Source: Fimbriimonadaceae bacterium (GTDB lineage: Bacteria > Armatimonadota > Fimbriimonadia > Fimbriimonadales > Fimbriimonadaceae). Taken from it: a stretch of DNA of 8,231 nucleotides. Shown here in pieces: positions 1 through 5,479 of the stretch. Under the pieces are notes generated by a model. It searched no databases. It worked only from the letters and a program-made list of their open reading frames with translations, and was not told the DNA's origin. Both the position numbers and the translations under genes were made by a program. The stretch's first letter is position 1. Every line of letters begins with the position of its first letter. The stretch covers positions 1-8,231 of the forward strand of contig JANWJY010000155.1 of NCBI GenBank assembly GCA_025451715.1, given 5' to 3'.

Positions 1-246
1 ACGTACGAGAACGGCAGCGCGGGGACCGACCACGGCGCCGCGGGCCCGATGATTCTCGTCGGCAAGAACGTGAAGGGCGGGCTGCACGGCCCGAACCCGA
101 ACCTCGTCGACCTCGACCGAGGCGACATCAAGTGGAACACCGACTTCCGGCAGGTGTACGCGACCTCGCTCGACAATTGGATGGGCAGCGACTCCGCCGT
201 CGTGCTAGGCCAGGACTACGGCCGGCTCGACGTCCTCAAGAAGTAG
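1..246 (+). CDS. DUF1501 family protein, C-terminal part (5' truncated by window edge)
   Basis: The first base starts an open frame that runs without a stop to TAG at 244-246, giving the last 81 residues of a longer protein. Near its start is the motif GTDHGAAG (residues 8-15), followed by the VGKNVKGGLHG stretch; this pairing is typical of the C-terminal part of DUF1501 proteins, a family related to the alkaline phosphatase/sulfatase fold in which a DHG motif usually contributes metal ligands. Full-length members are usually above 400 residues and many are exported by the Tat route, but the N terminus lies outside the window so neither point can be seen here. Substrate is unknown for the family. 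The gene is convergent with lipB; in its last 43 bases (204-246) it lies within the left copy of a 95-bp direct repeat whose other copy ends lipB. The family call is from motif recognition only. Confidence 0.82.
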   Translation, partial: TYENGSAGTDHGAAGPMILVGKNVKGGLHGPNPNLVDLDRGDIKWNTDFRQVYATSLDNWMGSDSAVVLGQDYGRLDVLKK

Positions 247-298
247 CCCGAACACCTCTTCGAAGGCGCCCTTGACCACCGGTCGGGCGTCTTCGATC
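204..298. repeat. 95-bp direct repeat, left copy
   Basis: This stretch matches 790-884 base for base except at 213 (G versus A at 799) and 215 (A versus G at 801). Bases 216-298 are identical to 802-884 (83 bp). The copy holds the last 14 codons of the DUF1501 gene on the + strand plus, on the minus strand, a second copy of the last 30 codons or so of lipB, including its stop (205-207). Beyond 298 the match to the right copy drops sharply. The distance between copies is 586 bp. Confidence 0.95.
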
Positions 299-789
299 CC
301 GTAATGGGCCAACCAGTCTCGACGGACAGTTTCGTCAGGCTCAATGACTATCTTCCTTGGTCCGACAGAGGTTCGCTATCCCCAGAAAGCGCTTCATAGA
401 TTAGAATTGGTCATGGGCCGCACGATCCTGATCTGCGACTATAACGAGGTTGACGGCTATCGGTTGGTGCAAGAGCTTAACAAGCTTGCTCACTTCGTGA
501 GCGCATGCGACAACATCGAATCTGCTATTGCGCGCTTTGAATCGGGTGAAAAGTTCGACCTTATGCTCTTCTCACACCGGCTACCTCATTACGACGGAAT
601 AGAAGGAGTTGCGTCCTTGCGGCAGACTTCTGAAAGCATAGGAATTGTCCTCGTAATCGACGAACCTAGCGATGACACAGTATTCGCAGGCTATCGAGCA
701 GGAGCAGATATGGTGCTGATACGCCCTGTGTCCGCGCAGCACTTGATTCCATTGCTCTACAGCTAAGCCAAGGAACCCGTTACCCAGTG
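299..789. other. low-GC inserted segment between direct-repeat copies
   Basis: The 491 bases between the two repeat copies carry the receiver-like gene and little else. They have about 50% GC against about 65% in lipB next door, and separate two genes whose 3' ends appear to have overlapped originally. No transposase, terminal inverted repeats or tRNA-derived attachment site can be seen. The left spacer (299-412) has no convincing gene: on the minus strand a frame continues from the duplicated lipB end up to a stop at 376-378, and on the + strand the receiver frame is open from 344. The right spacer (767-789) is too short for a gene and shows no clear terminator. The mechanism of insertion is undetermined. 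Confidence 0.6.
413..766 (+). CDS. stand-alone receiver-like (pseudoreceiver) protein
   Basis: The 117-residue product reads as a single response-regulator receiver domain with no output domain: strand 1 at residues 4-8 (ILIC), an acidic residue D9, an FDLMLF strand at 48-53, the loop ending in LPHYDG (57-62), and AGADMVLIRP at 96-105. Compared with CheY, the acid pair is D9/Y10 (second Asp lost), the phosphoacceptor Asp is Ser54, the conserved Thr is Ile82 and the conserved Lys is Arg104. Aspartyl phosphorelay is therefore unlikely; a phosphorylation-independent protein-binding role is the natural inference. I chose the ATG at 413 because strand 1 begins three residues later, as usual in receivers; the same frame is also open from ATG 344 (140 residues, with a weak AGG four bases upstream). 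GC is about 50% by hand count over 361-720, well below the flanks, and the gene lies inside a direct-repeat-bounded segment, both suggesting acquisition. No histidine kinase is visible nearby. Confidence 0.72.
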   Translation: MGRTILICDYNEVDGYRLVQELNKLAHFVSACDNIESAIARFESGEKFDLMLFSHRLPHYDGIEGVASLRQTSESIGIVLVIDEPSDDTVFAGYRAGADMVLIRPVSAQHLIPLLYS

Positions 790-884
790 GCTAGGCCAAG
801 GCTACGGCCGGCTCGACGTCCTCAAGAAGTAGCCCGAACACCTCTTCGAAGGCGCCCTTGACCACCGGTCGGGCGTCTTCGATC
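790..884. repeat. 95-bp direct repeat, right copy
   Basis: This is the second copy of the repeat at 204-298. It contains the true C-terminal codons and TAG stop (complement of 791-793) of lipB. On the + strand it also carries an orphan duplicate of the last codons of the DUF1501 gene, reading LGQGYGRLDVLKK and then TAG at 830-832, against LGQDYGRLDVLKK in the intact gene. The single amino-acid difference (D to G) arises from the mismatch at 801. Confidence 0.95.
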
Positions 885-1459
885 GTTATCGGCCTGCCCG
901 CTTCGATGCTCAGCGACGTTACGCCGTGCGTCTTGATCCCGCACGGCACGATCAACCCGAACGGTGCGAGGTCGTTGTCGCAGTTGATCGCGATCCCGTG
1001 CACGCTGACCCACTTTCGCACCTTCACCCCGATCGCTGCCATCTTCTTTCCGCTGGCCCACACTCCGGTGTTCACGCTCGGCTCACGGTACGCCTCGATC
1101 CCAAAGTGACGCGCCGCGACGATCACGGTCTCCTCGAGGTCGCGCATCCACTTGTGCAGGTCCTTGCCGTGCCGGTGCAGGTCGAACACGGGATACACAA
1201 CCAACTGGTTGGGTCCGTGATAGGTGACGTCGCCGCCGCGGTCCGTGCGTACGACTTCGATCCCTCGGTTCTCGTACTCGTCGAGCGGCAGGAGCAGGTT
1301 GTCGTCGTGGAAGCTCGCGCCGAGCGTCATCACCGGATCGTGCTCGACGAACAGCAGCGTGTCCGGCCCTCCATTGATCACCCCGTCTGCAATCGCCTTC
1401 TGCGCGTCCCACGCCGGGACGTAAGCCATGTGCCCAAGGTCGATCGCGCGTCCTTTCAT
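791..1459 (-). CDS. lipB: octanoyl-[acyl-carrier-protein]:protein N-octanoyltransferase (lipoyl synthase pathway, LipB)
   Basis: LipB transfers octanoate from acyl carrier protein to the lipoyl-domain lysine of 2-oxoacid dehydrogenase complexes and glycine cleavage H protein in the cytoplasm, the first step before LipA adds sulfur. The 222-residue product has the family signature RGGDVTYHGPNQLVVY at 74-89, the KMAAIGVKV block at 139-147 with the probable catalytic Lys139, and the catalytic cysteine in VPCGI (Cys173), followed by THGVTSL. Length is normal for the family. The ATG at 1457-1459 is chosen because it overlaps the stop of the upstream cyclase-like gene as ATGA; the frame stays open further upstream but that part is antiparallel-free noise lying over another gene's C terminus. 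Only a weak GGTGGT precedes it, so translational coupling is likely. No lipA is in the window. The C terminus lies inside the right repeat copy and a second copy of it exists at 205-298. Confidence 0.95.
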   Translation of the reverse strand: MKGRAIDLGHMAYVPAWDAQKAIADGVINGGPDTLLFVEHDPVMTLGASFHDDNLLLPLDEYENRGIEVVRTDRGGDVTYHGPNQLVVYPVFDLHRHGKDLHKWMRDLEETVIVAARHFGIEAYREPSVNTGVWASGKKMAAIGVKVRKWVSVHGIAINCDNDLAPFGLIVPCGIKTHGVTSLSIEAGRPITIEDARPVVKGAFEEVFGLLLEDVEPAVALA

Positions 1460-3258
1460 ACCACCAGCGTCGGGTTCAAGACCACGAAAACGTTCTGCCC
1501 GTCCACTTGGTCCTTGAGCGCGGCGACGCGCTCGTCGGCGAGGTTCTCGACGACCCGCTGGGTCACGGCGATCCCTCCCACGGGCGCCTCGCGCTCGACG
1601 TGCGCGGCGATGTCGATCAGCTCGCTGAAGGGTACGTCCTGCAAGTGGGCGGAGACCTGCCCGGTGTGGACTCCGATACGGACCCGGAACGAAGCGGCCA
1701 GACGGTTGGTGTTCGAATTGAACTGCCCGATCTTCGTCTGCATCTCCTTTGCGGCGTAGAGCGCCTCCGCACAACTGTTGAACGTCAAGACCGCGCCGTC
1801 TCCCGCAGTCGAGAGGACGGTTCCGCCGCGCTTAACCGTGATCTTTGCGACGAACGAGTGGAACGCGCGGAAGCTGTACTCCACGGCGAGCGGGTCGGCC
1901 TCTGCCTTCATGCGCGTACTGCCTGCCACGTCCACGACGACGACGCACGATGCGGCGGCGGTCGGGCTGAGCCGCCACTGGATCTCGACGATCTCCGCCG
2001 TCACGTACGCGGGGTCGTGCTCTTGAAGCTTCTGCCTTACGCGCGCGCGCTTGTCGATGTGTGCGCCGACGCCGACGAGCAGGGCGAGCAACAGCGTGTT
2101 CAGCAAGCCCTCGAGCATCGCTCCCGACGACTTCAAGTACTCGATGTAGTCGGGCCCGAAGAACGGCAGCGGCATCATCTCCGCCGCCAGAGTCCCCGCG
2201 AACATCAGCACGAGCGCGATCACGGCCCGCCTGATCCCTCCAGACAGGTATCCGAGCGCAAGGAACGAAAGGCCGGTCACGAGCCGCGAAAGCAGCTTGA
2301 TGGGCTCCGGGAGCCACATGTAGAGCCCGGAGTCAGCAAGCGGTGGCCCGGCGAACGAGCTCCGAAGTACGACGGTGGCAATGCCGACGACAAGCCCGGC
2401 GCCCAGTCCGATCACAGGCATCCACGGCGTAGTTCTAAGCACCGCCACGATCGACTGTCTCCGACGGACCGTCGGGTCGAACCTCTCGTCGCGTAGTCGC
2501 TCTTGGAGATAGAACAGCCTGTCGATGAGCTCTTGCCGCGTCAGCCGCTTCTGCTGTCTGTCGGCAGTGTTCGTGTGCCAATAGCCACCGACCAGGCAGG
2601 CGACGGCCGCAAAACCGAAGTAGAACGCCGTAACGGCAAAACCGGCAAAGACGTAGTACGGCATTGCGTGCTCTGCAGGGACGAACGCGCCGTTGACCGT
2701 GAGGGGCCTTCCCCTCCCGAGATAAGTAAACATGGAGACCGCGATGGCTAGCACGACTGACGAGCCGTAGAACGCGTAGCGGATCATCCCGTGGCGAAAG
2801 TACACGAGCGCGTGCAGCACCACGACGGCACCGCCCAACATCAGTCCGACGTTTTGCAGTGCCTCCGCTACTTTCGCTTCAGGCACCGGCAACATGCCAA
2901 GAAAGCCCGCGTGCCGCAGAAGCATCATCACCGAGACAGACAGCACTAGCGTCACGAGCACGGCCACTACTGGCCTTTCTGTGAACTCGTCGTACAGCCG
3001 CAAAAGGTAAGTCCCGACGCCGCGCGCGGTCACCGAGAAAGCCTTGAAGAACGAATCGAAGGTCGGGAGCTTGTTCGGAGAGCCGCGAAGCGTGTCAAGC
3101 ACGTCCGCGACGAACTCCTCGTCCATCCCAAAACGCTTGGCAAGCTCAGACTTGGGGTGGTCGAACTTGTACGGGTGGGCGCGCAGATAGGCGACGAGCT
3201 CGTCGACCGGGCTCTGCTGTTCTTCCCTACCTTGCGTCTGGGTTAACGCTTCCGCCAT
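1456..3258 (-). CDS. multi-pass membrane protein with C-terminal class III nucleotide cyclase-like domain
   Basis: The 600-residue product has three parts. Residues about 18-58 look like a small helix-turn-helix/winged-helix segment (SELAKRFGMDEEFVADVL). Residues about 97-399 contain roughly eight hydrophobic segments (near 97-114, 136-153, 163-180, 201-225, 278-298, 323-338, 343-361, 381-399), with a charged cytoplasmic-type loop between the fourth and fifth. Residues about 436-565 form a class III adenylate/guanylate cyclase homology domain with VVVVDVAGST (metal Asp443), STAGDGAVLTF (metal Asp487) and RIGVHTGQV. The usual substrate-specifying Lys is Ser483, its partner Asp/Thr is Glu546, and the transition-state Asn and Arg positions appear to be Asp549 and His553, so activity is doubtful. 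Start: GGAG lies five bases before the ATG at 3256-3258; an in-frame GTG six bases earlier overlaps that GGAG and is less likely. The stop overlaps the lipB start by 4 nt. A signalling role is inference. Confidence 0.82.
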   Translation of the reverse strand: MAEALTQTQGREEQQSPVDELVAYLRAHPYKFDHPKSELAKRFGMDEEFVADVLDTLRGSPNKLPTFDSFFKAFSVTARGVGTYLLRLYDEFTERPVVAVLVTLVLSVSVMMLLRHAGFLGMLPVPEAKVAEALQNVGLMLGGAVVVLHALVYFRHGMIRYAFYGSSVVLAIAVSMFTYLGRGRPLTVNGAFVPAEHAMPYYVFAGFAVTAFYFGFAAVACLVGGYWHTNTADRQQKRLTRQELIDRLFYLQERLRDERFDPTVRRRQSIVAVLRTTPWMPVIGLGAGLVVGIATVVLRSSFAGPPLADSGLYMWLPEPIKLLSRLVTGLSFLALGYLSGGIRRAVIALVLMFAGTLAAEMMPLPFFGPDYIEYLKSSGAMLEGLLNTLLLALLVGVGAHIDKRARVRQKLQEHDPAYVTAEIVEIQWRLSPTAAASCVVVVDVAGSTRMKAEADPLAVEYSFRAFHSFVAKITVKRGGTVLSTAGDGAVLTFNSCAEALYAAKEMQTKIGQFNSNTNRLAASFRVRIGVHTGQVSAHLQDVPFSELIDIAAHVEREAPVGGIAVTQRVVENLADERVAALKDQVDGQNVFVVLNPTLVV

Positions 3259-3321
3259 CCTCACTCCGTGTTGGTCTACCGTTCCAGGCCCGGCGGGAGT
3301 TGCAGGTCCCAGCGCTTGGCA

Positions 3322-3339
3322 CTAGCCCGAGAGGGCTAG
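3322..3339 (-). terminator. short perfect hairpin over the stop codon of the basic-protein gene
   Basis: CTAGCCC (3322-3328) and GGGCTAG (3333-3339) form a perfect 7-bp stem with a 4-base loop and include the TAG stop of the basic-protein gene at 3336-3338. No U-run follows on the minus-strand transcript, so it is not a standard intrinsic terminator. It could be an mRNA-stabilising hairpin or a weak attenuator between this gene and the cyclase-like gene, or chance. Confidence 0.25.
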
Positions 3340-3623
3340 CTTGAGTCCGCTTTCTTTGTCGCCTTCTTGGCTGGCGCCTTTTTCGCTGCGGGCTTCTTCT
3401 CGGCCTTAGGAGCCGCCGGTTTCTTCTCGGTCTCGGCCTTTGGCGCCGCTGGCTTCTTCGGGGCTACGGCTTTTTTCGGGGCCACGGCCTTCTTGGTGGC
3501 CGTCTTGTCGGACGGCGCGGCCTTGGTCTTGACCTTGCTCCGCTTCAGCTCTTTGATCTTTCGCTTGACGCTCTTCTCCTTTCGGCGCCTTCGCGTTCGC
3601 AGCTCTTTGTTTCGGACTCTCAT
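3336..3623 (-). CDS. lysine/alanine-rich basic protein, histone H1-like composition
   Basis: The 95-residue product is extremely basic: by hand count 29 Lys, 9 Arg and 19 Ala against 8 acidic residues. The N-terminal third (RVRNKELRTRRRRKEK, then KIKELKRSK) is Arg/Lys-rich and probably helical. From about residue 43 it becomes a low-complexity tail of repeated AVAPKK and KKPAAPKAE-type units ending AKKATKKADSS. This composition resembles bacterial histone H1-like and other nucleic-acid-binding tails; it does not match a ribosomal protein I can name, though a divergent small ribosomal or RNA-binding protein is possible. The ATG at 3621-3623 is preferred to an upstream ATG at 3728 because the longer frame would overlap the end of the kinase gene with non-homologous sequence; a GAGGGAAG lies upstream. 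It sits 55 bp after the hldA-like gene and 77 bp before the cyclase-like gene, same strand. Function is inferred from composition only. Confidence 0.66.
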   Translation of the reverse strand: MRVRNKELRTRRRRKEKSVKRKIKELKRSKVKTKAAPSDKTATKKAVAPKKAVAPKKPAAPKAETEKKPAAPKAEKKPAAKKAPAKKATKKADSS

Positions 3624-3678
3624 GCTTCGCTTCCCTCGGGATCCGGGGGCTCTAGGATACCCGTGGCCCGCCTCGGGC

Positions 3679-4647
3679 TCAGAGCCCTCTGATCTCCAGC
3701 AGGTCGCGCTCGTCCGGAACTGCCACACCGACGTGCCGCACGACCCTTGCGCTTGTCTCCGCCGCTAGTTGGAGCGCGGGTTGGTCGAGGGGCCCTTTCG
3801 CACGGCACAGCGCGAGCGTGGCAATGACCGTGTCGCCTGCACCTGCGGGGTCGTTGACCTCGACCCTTGGCGGGATCGCCGAAAAACTCGCCTTCTCGCT
3901 GGCCGCCACCAGCCCGGCACCGCCGAGGGTCACGACGACGAACTCCGTCCCGACTTCTTGCAACGCAGACTTTGCCGCCTCGGTCGCGTCCTCCGGCCCG
4001 ACAACTTCGCGCCCGGCCAGTTCGCCCGCTTCGGAGCGGTTGAGCGTCACGAGTTGGCTCCCCCTGTACTGGCGCGCTGACGACGGCTTCGGGTTCACCA
4101 CAACTGGCACGCCCCGCTTGTTGGCCGCATCGATCACCGCGGTCGCGACGGCCTCTGTAAGGACACCCTTGAGATAGTCGCTCAAGATTAGGACATCGGT
4201 CTCTTTGAGCGCCGCGTTCACTGCGTCTACGAGCTGGTCGGCGATCGACCGCAGAACAGGGTCGGTCGATTCGCTGTCTACGCGCAACACCTGGTGCGAG
4301 TTGTCGGCAACGATCCGCGTCTTGCGCGTCGTGACCCTCCCCGCGTCCTTGATCACTGTCGCCTGCGTCATTGGTAGCGCCCGGAGCGCTGCGGCGAGGA
4401 TCTGCCCCGCATCGTCCGCCCCAACCACCCCGATCACGCGCACCTGCCCGCCGAGCGCTGTGACGTTCTTCGCCACGTTCGCAGCGCCGCCAGGAACGGA
4501 GTTTGTACGCTCTTGGCGTACGACCATCACCGGCGCCTCCGGGCTGATCCGGCTCGCGCGCCCAAAGATGTACTCGTCGAGCATGAGATCGCCCAGCACT
4601 GTCGCCCGGACTCCCGCGAACGAGTCAAGCAGCTTCCCCAGGCTCAC
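3679..4647 (-). CDS. hldA: D-glycero-beta-D-manno-heptose-7-phosphate kinase-like PfkB family sugar kinase
   Basis: The family phosphorylates D-glycero-D-manno-heptose 7-phosphate at C1, a step in making ADP-heptose for the LPS core. The 322-residue product carries the RfaE domain I hallmark near its N terminus (VLGDLMLDEYIFGR then RISPEAPVMVV, residues 17-43), the PfkB glycine-rich motif PGGAANVAKNVTALG (52-66), and the C-terminal ATP/anion-hole signature DPAGAGDT (266-273) with catalytic base Asp272. The cytidylyl/adenylyl-transferase domain of bifunctional HldE is absent, so this is the monofunctional type and a separate HldC would be needed elsewhere. The start is GTG at 4645-4647: it overlaps the lgt stop as GTGA and has GGAGG seven bases upstream, whereas the longer open frame from 4767 would run over lgt with meaningless sequence. 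The pairing with lgt suits an envelope operon. The exact sugar specificity is inferred from the N-terminal signature. Confidence 0.88.
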   Translation of the reverse strand: MSLGKLLDSFAGVRATVLGDLMLDEYIFGRASRISPEAPVMVVRQERTNSVPGGAANVAKNVTALGGQVRVIGVVGADDAGQILAAALRALPMTQATVIKDAGRVTTRKTRIVADNSHQVLRVDSESTDPVLRSIADQLVDAVNAALKETDVLILSDYLKGVLTEAVATAVIDAANKRGVPVVVNPKPSSARQYRGSQLVTLNRSEAGELAGREVVGPEDATEAAKSALQEVGTEFVVVTLGGAGLVAASEKASFSAIPPRVEVNDPAGAGDTVIATLALCRAKGPLDQPALQLAAETSARVVRHVGVAVPDERDLLEIRGL

Positions 4648-5417
4648 TTCGGTTCCTCCGACTGCAAGGGCCTCGACACCTTTGACACTCGCCACAGGAC
4701 GACCAGCCCCAGCACCACCAGCACCAACGCCGCCACGTGCGCCTGGGTCAGTGGCAACGAGCCCCAATACGTCGAACTCGTCCCGGCTCGGAAAAACTCA
4801 TAGATGAACCGCGCGCCGCCCCACACAATGAGGCAGAGCGCGAACGACGACCCGTAAGAGCGCGTGCGTTTCTCGAACAGCAGGATGAGACCGACACCGA
4901 CCATCACCAGGAACCCCTCAAGGACCTGCGCTGGCTCGAACAGCGCCGTGATCGTGTCGGAGATGCGGACGCCATACCAAGCCGTCGTCTCACGTCCGTG
5001 GCAACAGCCGTTCAAGAGGCACCCGATGCGGCCGACGACGTGAGTGATCAAGAGCGGCACCGCACACGCGTCTAAGAATGCCCAAGCCGAGATCCGAGCT
5101 CGCTTCGCATAGAACACGATCCCAGCGATCGCCATGATCACGCCGCCAAAGCTCGTCAGTCCCGCGAACTGCAGCGACCATATCTCGGAAGGGTTCTTCG
5201 AGTAGAACGACCACTCCTGCAGGATGAACCCGAGCCTTGCGCCGAGGATCCCGGGTATCGCGCCCCAAAACGTCGCGTCCACCATCCGCTCCGGGTCGAT
5301 CCCCCACTTCGGTGCGCGCTTCCGGGCCCACCACACCGCGATCAGGATCCCGATCACCAAAAGTACGCCGTACGAGCGCACTTCAAAGCCGAACAGCTTG
5401 AAAAGGACCGGATGCAT
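4644..5417 (-). CDS. lgt: phosphatidylglycerol--prolipoprotein diacylglyceryl transferase
   Basis: Lgt moves diacylglycerol from phosphatidylglycerol to the lipobox cysteine of prolipoproteins in the inner membrane, the first lipoprotein maturation step. The 257-residue product is strongly hydrophobic with about seven membrane segments, starts MHPVLFKLFGFEVRSYG as is typical, and has the family signature as GRIGCLLNGCCHGR at 129-142 with the essential Arg130 and Asn136. RFIYEFFR at 203-210 supplies Arg203 and Glu207, matching the functionally important E. coli Arg239/Glu243 pair. The E. coli His103 position appears to be Phe90 (LTSFGGV), and the signature is of the cysteine-rich GCCxGR type seen in several non-enterobacterial lineages. 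The ATG at 5415-5417 has no clear Shine-Dalgarno sequence. The stop overlaps the GTG start of the hldA-like gene by 4 nt. A client candidate, the lipoprotein at 6336-7103, is close by. Confidence 0.95.
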   Translation of the reverse strand: MHPVLFKLFGFEVRSYGVLLVIGILIAVWWARKRAPKWGIDPERMVDATFWGAIPGILGARLGFILQEWSFYSKNPSEIWSLQFAGLTSFGGVIMAIAGIVFYAKRARISAWAFLDACAVPLLITHVVGRIGCLLNGCCHGRETTAWYGVRISDTITALFEPAQVLEGFLVMVGVGLILLFEKRTRSYGSSFALCLIVWGGARFIYEFFRAGTSSTYWGSLPLTQAHVAALVLVVLGLVVLWRVSKVSRPLQSEEPK

Positions 5418-5479
5418 TGAGTGTTCAAGGATAGCAGACCCACCTCCGTTCCCAGGCTGCCCAGGTACAACGCACGCCT
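5418..5479. promoter_or_regulatory. divergent lgt/argB intergenic promoter region
   Basis: These 62 bp separate the divergent starts of lgt and argB and must hold, or overlap, both start signals. On the minus strand TGCTATCCT (5428-5436) matches an extended -10 element and lies only 10 bases before the lgt ATG, implying a very short or absent leader. No convincing -35 lies 17 bp further upstream, and no clear element or Shine-Dalgarno sequence was found for argB. No ARG-box-like palindrome is visible. Confidence 0.3.

Noticed and set aside
766..792. Possible hairpin downstream of the receiver-like gene (AGCCA with TGGCT)
   Set aside because: A 5-bp stem with a 17-base loop and no U-run is not distinguishable from chance.
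926..1759. Long + strand open frame of 277 codons opposite lipB
   Set aside because: It is a shadow of lipB and of the end of the cyclase-like gene; those two show clear family motifs on the minus strand.
1460..1774. In-frame upstream extension of lipB of about 105 residues
   Set aside because: It lies over the C-terminal cyclase-like coding region in another frame, is Arg/Gly-rich without family similarity, and the ATGA overlap start at 1459 gives a normal-length LipB.
1507..2496. Long + strand open frame of 329 codons
   Set aside because: It is antisense to the cyclase-like gene, with Arg/Asp/His-rich composition typical of a high-GC shadow frame and no recognisable motif.
3345..3500. Repetitive-looking DNA in the basic-protein gene as a CRISPR or tandem repeat array
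   Set aside because: The repeats are short, uneven and explained by Lys/Ala/Pro-rich coding; there are no regular spacers.
3675..3687. GGGCTC-A-GAGCCC palindrome at the end of the hldA-like gene as a terminator
   Set aside because: The stem is only about 5 bp once a loop is allowed, and no U-run follows on the minus-strand transcript.
4648..4767. N-terminal extension of the hldA-like kinase
   Set aside because: The added residues are Gly/Ala/Arg-rich and overlap the C-terminal part of lgt; GTG at 4647 with GGAGG upstream and a GTGA overlap explains the start better.
4205..4807. + strand open frame of 200 codons
   Set aside because: It is Ser/Thr/Pro/Ala-rich shadow sequence antisense to the kinase and lgt genes, both of which are well supported.
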